A DNA stretch of 64,000 bases from Verrucomicrobiales bacterium. GTDB taxonomy: Bacteria; Verrucomicrobiota; Verrucomicrobiia; Limisphaerales; J093. The notes beneath the pieces are model-generated. The model saw only the letters and a list, made by a program, of their open reading frames with translations. It was not told the DNA's origin and did no database searches. Within the stretch, counting starts at the first letter, position 1. Each line of letters begins with the position of its first letter. A program made the position numbers and the translations under genes. Positions 52,675 to 60,559 of this stretch are shown in pieces. The stretch is from NCBI GenBank assembly GCA_024233215.1, contig JACKPW010000002.1:248001-312000 (forward strand), in the 5' to 3' direction.

Positions 52675-54384
52675 ATGAAGGACACACCGCGGAACCTCGT
52701 GCCGGAACTGCTCTCTGCCCGGTGGCTCATTTGGCTCTCCGGATTGTTGCTGCCGATCCTCAACGCGGGGGAACCGCCGGAAACCTGGACGATCCCGACC
52801 TTCGAGTGTCTGGGCGTCTATTGGTCGAGTTCGGAGGATCAGGGTGCATGTCAGGTGCGGTATCGCGCCGCCGGTGAGGCCGGATGGCGGGAAGCGTTGC
52901 CGCTGGTTTACGACGAACTGGATCATCAGTATCGCGGCAGCCTGGTCGGGCTTCAGCCCGATACGCCCTACGCGATTGAACTCCAAGCGGGCGCGCACAC
53001 GGTGGCATTCTCCGGCCGAACCTGGAGCGAGGGGATCCCGGTCGGCCGGGTGACGCTGGTGCCCGGCGGTGAACGGGATGAAACGCTTCGGATCACGGAA
53101 TCGGGCACACCCGACGCCTGGCATCTGGTCACCCCGGCGCCGGGAACGAAGACCGTGATTGACGTGTTCAACCTGCAGGCTCACTGCGTCGAGATCGAGG
53201 CGGATTACGTGATCCTGCGCGGGTTCGAGCTGAAGAACGCGATGGAGGATGCGGTGCACATCGGGCGGGGCGTGCAGCATGTCGTGGTGGAGGATTGTCA
53301 CATGCTGCTCTGGGGACGCGTGGGCGGGGCGCGGGTCTGGGGCGTGTTCCACGGATCGGACAGTGCCATCTACGCCGATCGGGGTGCAGGCGGGTTGATC
53401 CTGCAGCGCAACCTCATCGAGCATCCGCGCAGCGGGTCGAATGACTGGGAATCCGGTCATCCGGACGGGCCCCAGGCCATTTCCCTGGTCGACTCCTCCG
53501 GCGGCAATGTCATCCGTTTTAACACCATCCGCTCGACCGAAGATCACGGTTACAACGACGGCATCGGCGGCGGCAGCAACTTCAGCTTTGCCGGAAGTCC
53601 CAACCGGGACTCGGACATCTACGGCAACATCATCGCCAACTGTTGGGACGACGCCATCGAGAGCGAGGGAGCGAACCTGAACGTGCGCATCTGGGGGAAC
53701 TACCTGGACCAGACCTTCACCTTCGTGGCCACGGCCGGCACCTCGAAGGGGCCGCTCTACATCTACCGCAATGTCTTTGGACGAAGCCGCATCACGCACC
53801 AGGATTCGAGCGGCGGCACGATCTTCAAGACCGCGGGCGTGAACCGGAAACTGACGCTCGATGGGAAGGAAGTCTGGGGCGATCGCGGCCGGCGCTACAT
53901 CTTTCACAACACCGCCCTGCAACCCGGCGGTGCATTGGACGTCTTCAGCGGACACGGTATCTGCAATGCGGTGGTGCGAAACAACCTCCTGCGGGTACGG
54001 GGGAATGTCTTTCCGTCATCCGTTGAGGGCGCACCGCCGAATGACTTCCGGAACAACCTCACCGGCGGCTATCTCGGCGGCGGTTTTGTCCGGTCGATGT
54101 TCGTGCCTTCCGAACGGTTGGAGTGGTTCCTGGCGCCCAGTGTGCCGTCGATCCAGTGGGGCCGGGTCGATTACGAACGCAGCGGCCGGAAGTTCGCGAT
54201 CACCGATCCTTTGGTACGCGTGCCGAACCCGGCCCTGGACACCGGCGCCCGATTGCCGGGATTCAACGACGATTACCAGGGAGCCAAGCCCGATCTTGGG
54301 GCCTTCGAGAACGGGAATCCCCCGCTGCGATTCGGACGCGAGTCGGCCCCGGGCTATCATCCAGCCCCGTGGGAATCGCGGTAG
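52675..54384 (+). CDS. Secreted right-handed beta-helix protein
   Basis: The ATG at 52675 (MKDTPRNLVPELLSARWLIW) gives 569 aa with a signal peptide (LIWLSGLLLPILNAGE); an upstream in-frame ATG adds residues without export features. An N-terminal FN3-like part (CQVRYRAAGEAGWREALPL; LVGLQPDTPYAIELQAGAH) precedes parallel beta-helix repeats (about 190-520) with Asn/Asp-rich turns: HVVVEDCHMLLWG, NVIRFNTIRSTEDHGYNDGI, DIYGNIIANCWDDAIESEGA and NYLDQTF. Such folds occur in pectate, alginate and chondroitin lyases (PL1, PL6, PL9) and in non-enzymatic proteins; the catalytic residues are not obvious. Located in the carbohydrate-degradation region. Confidence 0.8.
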   Translation: MKDTPRNLVPELLSARWLIWLSGLLLPILNAGEPPETWTIPTFECLGVYWSSSEDQGACQVRYRAAGEAGWREALPLVYDELDHQYRGSLVGLQPDTPYAIELQAGAHTVAFSGRTWSEGIPVGRVTLVPGGERDETLRITESGTPDAWHLVTPAPGTKTVIDVFNLQAHCVEIEADYVILRGFELKNAMEDAVHIGRGVQHVVVEDCHMLLWGRVGGARVWGVFHGSDSAIYADRGAGGLILQRNLIEHPRSGSNDWESGHPDGPQAISLVDSSGGNVIRFNTIRSTEDHGYNDGIGGGSNFSFAGSPNRDSDIYGNIIANCWDDAIESEGANLNVRIWGNYLDQTFTFVATAGTSKGPLYIYRNVFGRSRITHQDSSGGTIFKTAGVNRKLTLDGKEVWGDRGRRYIFHNTALQPGGALDVFSGHGICNAVVRNNLLRVRGNVFPSSVEGAPPNDFRNNLTGGYLGGGFVRSMFVPSERLEWFLAPSVPSIQWGRVDYERSGRKFAITDPLVRVPNPALDTGARLPGFNDDYQGAKPDLGAFENGNPPLRFGRESAPGYHPAPWESR

Positions 54385-54771
54385 ACGGCACTGATCGTTG
54401 GGCAACCCGGCCCGGGGAGCACACGCGCCCTCGTCGGTTCACGACGCTCCGCGAGGTTTTGGAGTGCGGTGAAAAGCGTCAGCCTTCACCGCTTTGGCGG
54501 CGGCGTGCACAGTGACCAGGAACCCTGCCGTCGCAGCGAACGGGCGTTCGCCGGAACCTCCCGAGGCAGGGCCTGTTGCCATCCCGGCGAATGCCAATTC
54601 GCCGCTACGGGCGGGCCGATCTTCCAGAGGCACGGCCTCCCCTTGTTCTGGTTTCGGTCCAATCCGTGTAATTCGTGAAATCCGTGTCGTTGCACTGCCT
54701 TGTCACGGCTGAGGAAACCGGGTGGAGGAGTTCCTTGCCGGAATCCGGAAACCGCCGGATGTTCTCGGGCC
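54385..54771. repeat. 387-bp gene-free stretch packed with several repeat families
   Basis: No gene. From left to right: a GGTTTTGGAGTGCGGTGAAA motif with a near-palindromic CCGCTTTGGCGG (54454-54505), a family-D element (54530-54611), then AATCCGTGTAATTCGTGAAA continuing TCCGTGTC (54661-54690), a type known as a common intergenic motif. The last 80 bp before the amidohydrolase gene hold nothing I recognise. Confidence 0.5.
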
Positions 54772-55977
54772 ATGCAATCCCAACGTGGGCATCTCGGTCG
54801 TTCCCTCCTCCGCGAAACCCTGGTGCGGGGGGCCTGGCTGTTCGCCGCAAGCTGGTGTGCGGTACTGCCGGCTGCCCCCGCTGACTCACCGGCATCAACA
54901 GATTCCGCGTCCCCGGAGGGACTTTTGCTCAAGGACTACCAGCCCCGCTCGATCTTCAACGTGCCTGAGACCCGCGTGGAAAAGGCGCGGTTCCCGGTGA
55001 TCGATGTGCATTCCCACCCCTACGCGCGAACTGCTGAGGAGGTGGAACGTTGGGTCCGGACCATGGATGCAGTGGGGATTGCGCGGACCGTCGTGATGAC
55101 CGGAGCGACCGGCGAGCGCTTCGACGAATTGTACGCGCTCTATCACCCTCACGGAGATCGTTTCGAATTGTGGTGCGGCGTGGACTATGCCGGCTTCGAC
55201 AAACCCGGGTTCGGTCCGGCAGCGATCGCGGAACTGGAACGGTGCGTCCGGGCCGGGGCGGTGGGCGTGGGGGAACTCAGCGACAAGGGAGGCGGCCTGA
55301 TCCGGAATTCCGGGGGCCTGCACATCGATGATCCGCGCATGGACCCGATTCTGGAGAAGTGCGCCGACCTCGGGCTGCCGGTGAACGTCCACGTCGGCGA
55401 GGACCGTTGGATGTACGAGCCGATGGACGCGACCAACGACGGCTTGATGAACGCTTCCAAGTGGCGGATCCGCGGAGGCCCCGGGATTCTGGGGCACGAC
55501 ACGGTGGTCGCCACCCTGGCACGCGCGGTGAAGAGGCATCCACGCACCACCTTCATCGCCTGTCACTTTGCCAACTGCTGCCAGGACCTCACGATCCTGG
55601 GTGGGATGCTCGATGCCTCCCCGAATCTCTATGCGGACATCGGCGCGCGCTTCGGCGAAACGTCACCCATCCCCCGGTTCATGGCCGGGTTCTACGGACG
55701 CTATCAGGATCGGCTGCTCTACGGCACGGACATGGGCTTTGACGCGGAGATGTACCGCACGACGTTCCGGATCCTGGAGACCGAGGACGAGCATTTCTAC
55801 GCCCGCGAGCTGTTCAACTACCACTGGCCGCTCCAGGGCTTCGGCCTGCCTGAGACGGTGCTGAACAAGCTCTACCACGCCAATGCCCTGCGATTACCAC
55901 GACCACCCGGGCCCGGTCGCCGGGAGGGAGGAGACGCAGCCGAACCAGCCGCAAAGCCCATGCAACCTGAATCATGA
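54772..55977 (+). CDS. Secreted amidohydrolase-family (Amidohydro_2) protein
   Basis: The ATG at 54772 (MQSQRGHLGRSLLRETLVRG) gives 401 aa with a signal-like N-terminus; the upstream ATG at 54700 adds residues from a repeat. The TIM-barrel metal motif VIDVHSHPY is followed by PVNVHVGEDRW, FIACHFANCCQD and LYGTDMGFDAEMY, which give the metal and Asp positions of PF04909-type hydrolases. Members cleave lactones or decarboxylate; a lactonase on a uronic acid or aldonate is plausible next to lyase genes. The stop overlaps the next start by 4 bp (ATGA), so the SASA gene is coupled. Confidence 0.82.
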   Translation: MQSQRGHLGRSLLRETLVRGAWLFAASWCAVLPAAPADSPASTDSASPEGLLLKDYQPRSIFNVPETRVEKARFPVIDVHSHPYARTAEEVERWVRTMDAVGIARTVVMTGATGERFDELYALYHPHGDRFELWCGVDYAGFDKPGFGPAAIAELERCVRAGAVGVGELSDKGGGLIRNSGGLHIDDPRMDPILEKCADLGLPVNVHVGEDRWMYEPMDATNDGLMNASKWRIRGGPGILGHDTVVATLARAVKRHPRTTFIACHFANCCQDLTILGGMLDASPNLYADIGARFGETSPIPRFMAGFYGRYQDRLLYGTDMGFDAEMYRTTFRILETEDEHFYARELFNYHWPLQGFGLPETVLNKLYHANALRLPRPPGPGRREGGDAAEPAAKPMQPES

Positions 55978-57167
55978 TTCGAGGCAACAGCATCAAGCCC
56001 GCGTGCGTTCGTCTGGTCGCGGCGGCGATGGGCGGATTCCTCCTCATCCCGGTCGCGACGGCGGCTCCCGTGAAGGTCTACATCCTGGCCGGACAATCCA
56101 ATATGCAGGGTTCCGCGCATCAGCGCACCTTTGTGGCCATTGGCGACGATCCGGAAACCGCCCCGCTGCGCAGGGACATTCTGGATGGGAACGGCGACCC
56201 GGTGGTTTGCGACAACGCCTGGATCACCTATCTCACGGGAGGTGGCGATGGCGACACCGTTCTGCGGGGAAAAGTGAAGGTGGGATTTGGTTTCGATGGC
56301 GAGTGCATTGGCCCCGAATACGGATTTGGGATCTACCTGGACAAGGCAACCGATGCGCCGGTCCTGATCATCAAGACGGCCTGGGGGGGGAAATCGCTGG
56401 CCGTGGATTTCCGTCCTCCGAGTGCCGGACCGTATGAGCCGAGTGCGGCCGAAAAAGAGCGAGGTGACGTGCCTGCGGGTGAAGCCGTGGGCCACTATTA
56501 CCGCGAGATGATCCGGTTCGTTCGGGCGACCCTGCAGGCTGCCGACAGCATTCGGCAGGTTGTCCCGGGTTACACTCCGGAGCAGGGCTATGAGCTTGCC
56601 GGGTTCATCTGGTTCCAGGGATGGAACGACATGTGCAACCGGCATCACCTGCAGCAGTACACGGGCAACCTGATCCATTTGATCCACGACGTTCGCCGGG
56701 ACCTGCAGACACCGAAGCTCCCGTTCATCGTGGGGGTCTTGGGAGTCTATGGGACGGCCCCGGACAGTCGGAGGTTTGACCGGGGCCTGCCGGTGAGCGC
56801 CTTCCGCAGCGCTCAGTTCGCCGCGGTGGAGCAGTACGATCAGAAGGTGCCGGCGGCCTACCGTGGCAAGGTGATCGCCGTGGACAGCGGCCCATTCTAT
56901 GAGCTTGCCCTGAGCGACATCTACTGGAAGCGACGGTTGACCGGCGAATGGAAGCGGCGCGTGGAACAGGGGACCATGACGGCAAAGCAGATGCAGGAGG
57001 AATGCGCCCGGTATGGGTTCGGCGACGGTGAACTGACGCCGGAAGAGCAGCGGACCTGGGACCGGGGCGCCTCCAATGCCGAGTACCATTACCTGGGCAG
57101 CGGCAAGACGTTCATCCGGTTCGGAAAGGCACTTGCGGAGGCCATGCTGGAAATCGACAACCGATGA
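55974..57167 (+). CDS. SASA-domain carbohydrate acetylesterase
   Basis: The 397-aa product has a signal peptide (LVAAAMGGFLLIPVATAAP) and the SGNH-type SASA motif YILAGQSNMQG with nucleophile S42. GPEYGFGIYL and FIWFQGWNDMCNRHHLQQY contain other block residues (Gly/Asn, Trp-Gln-Gly-x-Asn-Asp); a C-terminal GASNAEYHYLGSGKTFIRFG carries the catalytic Asp/His pair region (HYLGS). SASA proteins deacetylate sialic acid or xylan-type sugars. The gene is coupled to the amidohydrolase gene by ATGA overlap. Confidence 0.87.
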   Translation: MIRGNSIKPACVRLVAAAMGGFLLIPVATAAPVKVYILAGQSNMQGSAHQRTFVAIGDDPETAPLRRDILDGNGDPVVCDNAWITYLTGGGDGDTVLRGKVKVGFGFDGECIGPEYGFGIYLDKATDAPVLIIKTAWGGKSLAVDFRPPSAGPYEPSAAEKERGDVPAGEAVGHYYREMIRFVRATLQAADSIRQVVPGYTPEQGYELAGFIWFQGWNDMCNRHHLQQYTGNLIHLIHDVRRDLQTPKLPFIVGVLGVYGTAPDSRRFDRGLPVSAFRSAQFAAVEQYDQKVPAAYRGKVIAVDSGPFYELALSDIYWKRRLTGEWKRRVEQGTMTAKQMQEECARYGFGDGELTPEEQRTWDRGASNAEYHYLGSGKTFIRFGKALAEAMLEIDNR

Positions 57168-57240
57168 GCAATCCCGCGGCCAAGTGGAATCGTCCCGGCG
57201 CCCCCATCGGGTGTCGCCCGCGACGAGGTGAGTCAGCCTG

Positions 57241-57400
57241 GAAAGAGCCCTTGAACCGCAGATGAACAGATGGACACGGATTCCCAAGTATTTGTGGAAA
57301 CGCCCCTTTTCCTCCGTTGAGTGAAGACATCCGACCGCCGTCGAAGGCTCAGGCGGAGGGACTTATCTGCGTTCATCCGCGTTCTTCGGCGGTTTTCAAG
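57241..57400. repeat. Dispersed intergenic repeat, family A, copy 2
   Basis: GAAAGAGCCCTTGAACCGCA and ATGAACAGATGGACACGGAT at the left; GGCTCAGGCGGAGGGACTTA, then TCTGCGTTCATCCGCGTTC at the right. The most complete of three copies. It fills most of the 300-bp gap before the sulfatase start chosen here. Confidence 0.65.
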
Positions 57401-57467
57401 GTCAGGTGAATGGATGATCAAATCGGAGGCTCGGATCAGAATGGGAAGGAACAACGCAAGACGAACC

Positions 57468-58781
57468 ATGCTGAAGACCACTCGAATTGGATTGATCGGA
57501 GCCGGGTTGCTGCTCGGATCTGCACCGGCCGCGGTTCCGGAGACCGCTGCTCGCCCCAACGTCATCGTCATCCTGGCCGATGATCTGGGGTATGGGGACA
57601 CCAGCCTGTTCGATGGCTGGGTCCAGACGCCCCAGTTGGAACGGCTGGCTGCCGAGGGGCTCACTTTCACAGACTTCCACACGAACAGTTCCGTGTGCAG
57701 CCCCACCCGCGCGGCCTTTCTGACGGGCCGCTACCAGCAGCGCGTGGGGATCATCGACGTGATTGCGTCGCATCTCGACACGCCCGGGCTGGAACCCACC
57801 GAGTTGACGATCCCGCGACTCCTGAAGCAGGCCGGTTACCGGACCGCACTGTTCGGCAAATGGCACCTGGGCCCGGAACCGCGACACAACCCAATCCACC
57901 ACGGCTTCGATGAATTCGTCGGCTACCTCGCGGGCGCCACCGATTACCACGATCACCGGGACTGGTACAACGGCCTGGAACGTCGCGAAATCAAGGGGTA
58001 CGCCACCCACCTGATCACCGACCACGCCGTCCGCTTCATCCAGGAGAACAAGGCAGGGCCGTTCTTTCTCTACGTGGCGCATCAGGCCGTGCACCTGCCG
58101 TTCCAAACCGCGGACGACACTGTGGAGAACCGGCCGAAAGAGAAACTGACGCCGGAGCAAATGTGGGATCCCAACCGGATCCGTCCGAAGTACAAGATCA
58201 TGCTCGAGGAGATGGACCGGGGCATCGGCCGCATCGTGGACACCGTTCGAAAGGAAGGCATCGCGGAAAACACCTTCATCTTCTTCTTTTCCGACAACGG
58301 GGCGATCTTGGCGGGCGGATCGAACCAGCCGTTCCGGGGCGGCAAGTTCAGCAATTACGAAGGGGGACACCGGGTGCCCGCGATTGCGTGGTGGCCGGGC
58401 CGGATCGCCGCGGGCGCCACCACGGCTGCCACCGTCATGGCGATGGATTTGCTCCCGACGATCATGGACTTCACCGGCGTCACCGTGCCAAAGACGCGTC
58501 GACTGGACGGCATGAGCCTGGCGAACCTCATGCTCCATGGAGCCGATTTTCCGGATCGGCAACTCTTCTGGGGATACGAACCCAAGCTCGGAACCGCCAT
58601 GCGCGACGGGCAGTGGAAGTTGTTGACGAAGGGCGATGTCGCGGAGTTGTACGACTTGAGCCGGGACATCGCGGAGAGGACCAACGTCGCAGATCAACAC
58701 CCCGAACGCACCCGCCAGATGCGGGACGCGATCGAAAGGTGGAAGCAGGAGGTGTTACCTGAAATCGTGCCGGGGCAATGA
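57468..58781 (+). CDS. Secreted sulfatase (type I, formylglycine-dependent)
   Basis: The ATG at 57468 (MLKTTRIGLIGAGLLLGSAP) gives a signal peptide and 437 aa; ATGs at 57414 and 57441 are alternatives, and the frame runs up to 57321 through a repeat. The catalytic motif is SSVCSPTRAAFLTGRY, with C77 in the C-x-P-x-R signature that anaerobic or FGE enzymes convert to formylglycine. The metal-site Asp pair is ILADDLGYGD (38-39); GKWHLG and FFSDNGA are the other conserved blocks. It removes sulfate esters. A member of a carbohydrate region; the S1 subfamily is not assignable by eye. Confidence 0.95.
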   Translation: MLKTTRIGLIGAGLLLGSAPAAVPETAARPNVIVILADDLGYGDTSLFDGWVQTPQLERLAAEGLTFTDFHTNSSVCSPTRAAFLTGRYQQRVGIIDVIASHLDTPGLEPTELTIPRLLKQAGYRTALFGKWHLGPEPRHNPIHHGFDEFVGYLAGATDYHDHRDWYNGLERREIKGYATHLITDHAVRFIQENKAGPFFLYVAHQAVHLPFQTADDTVENRPKEKLTPEQMWDPNRIRPKYKIMLEEMDRGIGRIVDTVRKEGIAENTFIFFFSDNGAILAGGSNQPFRGGKFSNYEGGHRVPAIAWWPGRIAAGATTAATVMAMDLLPTIMDFTGVTVPKTRRLDGMSLANLMLHGADFPDRQLFWGYEPKLGTAMRDGQWKLLTKGDVAELYDLSRDIAERTNVADQHPERTRQMRDAIERWKQEVLPEIVPGQ

Positions 58782-58802
58782 TCACTCGACAAGCAGCCAC
58801 TT

Positions 58803-58975
58803 GGGGAGCGCACGCGGCTCGCGTGCTGTGCCCGGCGGCCCGCCGGGCACATCCGGAAGGTCCCGTGCTCCCGGATCGCTGACAGTGCCATCCCGGCGGG
58901 AACCCGTCGGCGAGCCGCCGACTGGAGCAACCGGACCGGCCACGCTCCCCACTGCGGCTGCCTCGATACGGCTGG
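58803..58975. repeat. Dispersed repeat, family C, full copy
   Basis: GGGGAGCG (58803-58810) and CGCTCCCC (58944-58951) bound the element. The left 50 bp (CGGCTCGCGTGC, CCGGCGGCCCGCCGGGCACA) and right 50 bp (CGGCGAGCCGCCGACTGGAG) match the copy at 60394-60542; the middle differs. It lies between the sulfatase and the beta-helix gene. Confidence 0.7.
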
Positions 58976-59068
58976 CGCTCTGCTGAATCCTGAACCGCCG
59001 CAGTGCTGGCACCGGCCTGGCACCGGCCCTTGCACGGGAAGGGCGGGTTCTGACATCCTTCCCGAGCC

Positions 59069-60376
59069 ATGCGCGGAAAGCACACCCCTCGGCCGTTCCC
59101 GCTCCTGCGGCGGTCACCAGCGCGGTTTTGGCCGCTGATTACCCTTCTTCCCACCCTCGCCTTTGCCGCACCCGGCGACGGTACACCTCTGCGGCTGGAG
59201 CGGGGGGAAGTGCAGCACGTCAGCAGCGTGACCGATCTGAAGGCCGCACTGGCCACCGTCAATGCGGCGAAGGTGCCTGCAACCTTGCTGCTGGCGGATG
59301 GCACCTACGTGCTGGACGTTCCCGTGCTGGAAGTGCAATGCCCCGGGTTGGTGATTCGCAGCGCGAGCGGGAACCGGGAGGCCGTGATGCTGCGGGGCCC
59401 GGACGAGGGGCCGCAAGCCGCCTTGGGGAACGTGTTCACCGTCTCCGCGAATGATGTCGTCATCGCCGATCTGAGCCTGGGCTACTGCCGTTACCACGGC
59501 ATCCAGGTGCGCGGGGAGAGTCCCTTTGACGTGTCGGGGTTGCAGGTCCACAACTGCCGGTTGGTGAACTGCAACGAACAGTTCATCAAGGGGTCCTCGG
59601 CCGACTCCGACCCGGTGGGGGCGACCGACGGGTGCATCGAGCAATGTCTCTTCGAGTTCACCGGCGGCTGGGCCTGGCAGTATTACACGGGCGGCATCGA
59701 CATCCACAAGGGCGTCAACTGGGTGGTGCGGGACAACCTGTTCCGAGGCATCCGCACGCCGGCCGGCCGGGAGGGCATCGCCGAGCACGCGGTGCATTTC
59801 TGGAAGCGATGTGCCACGCGGCCGCAGAACATCGTGGTGGAACGGAACTGGATAGTGAACTGCGATCGGGGAATCGGCTTCGGCCTGAGCAACCCCGCGG
59901 GAGGGCACCAGGGGGGCGCGAGCATCATCCGGAACAACCTGGTCTACAACGACGGCAGCGGGCCACACACCGATGTCGGGATCGGACTGGAACACGCCTC
60001 CGGGGTTACGGTGGACAACAACACCGTGGTGGTCCGGGATTACTGGGCACCGGTGGAGTACCGTTTCGCCGGAAGCTCGAATGTCACGTTCCGGAACAAC
60101 CTGGTTGGCGGTCCGATCCAACGGCGGGACGAGGCACCCGCGGCGACTTTGGGAGTCAACCTGGAACGAATCGAGGACACCTGGTTTCGTGACCTGCGTG
60201 CCGGTGACCTCCGCCTGACCGGTGCGGCCACGGCGGCGATTGACCGGGGAGAGGCTTTGGAGGAATTCCATGACGATGTGGACGGCGGGGTCCGACCGCA
60301 GGGAGCGGGCTGGGACACCGGCGCCAGTGAGCTTGGCACCGGGGCACAGGCCGCCGCAGCCAAGGCTCAGCCGTGA
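59069..60376 (+). CDS. Secreted right-handed beta-helix protein
   Basis: The 435-aa protein has an Arg-rich start and signal-like segment (FWPLITLLPTLAFAAPGDG). Next is a parallel beta-helix with the PL6/PbH1 style: TLLLADGTYVLDVPVLEVQC, VIADLSLGYCRYHGIQVRG, IVVERNWIVNCDRGIGFG, ASIIRNNLVYNDGSGPH and NNTVVVRDYWAP. It ends with a module (DTGASELGTG) also seen in lyase-like proteins. The fold fits alginate/chondroitinase-B-type lyases, but the Lys/Arg pair is not identifiable. Two direct copies of family-C repeat bracket the gene. Confidence 0.8.
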   Translation: MRGKHTPRPFPLLRRSPARFWPLITLLPTLAFAAPGDGTPLRLERGEVQHVSSVTDLKAALATVNAAKVPATLLLADGTYVLDVPVLEVQCPGLVIRSASGNREAVMLRGPDEGPQAALGNVFTVSANDVVIADLSLGYCRYHGIQVRGESPFDVSGLQVHNCRLVNCNEQFIKGSSADSDPVGATDGCIEQCLFEFTGGWAWQYYTGGIDIHKGVNWVVRDNLFRGIRTPAGREGIAEHAVHFWKRCATRPQNIVVERNWIVNCDRGIGFGLSNPAGGHQGGASIIRNNLVYNDGSGPHTDVGIGLEHASGVTVDNNTVVVRDYWAPVEYRFAGSSNVTFRNNLVGGPIQRRDEAPAATLGVNLERIEDTWFRDLRAGDLRLTGAATAAIDRGEALEEFHDDVDGGVRPQGAGWDTGASELGTGAQAAAAKAQP

Positions 60377-60393
60377 CGAGGCAGTTCCTACAA

Positions 60394-60542
60394 GGGGACC
60401 GCGCGCGGCTCGCGTGCCGTGGCCGGCGGCCCGCCGGGCACATCCGGAGTGTGCTGAGAGGTCAGTGTTCGGTGAGGAGGCATCTTCCCGATGAGCAGTC
60501 GGCGAGCCGCCGACTGGAGCAGCCGGGCCGGCCGCGCTCCCC
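60394..60542. repeat. Dispersed repeat, family C, second full copy
   Basis: GGGGACCGCGCGCGGCTCGC at the left and CCGGCCGCGCTCCCC at the right. Same orientation as the copy at 58803, so the beta-helix gene between them is flanked by direct repeats. Confidence 0.7.
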
Positions 60543-60559
60543 GCATGGCGCCGGCGAGG

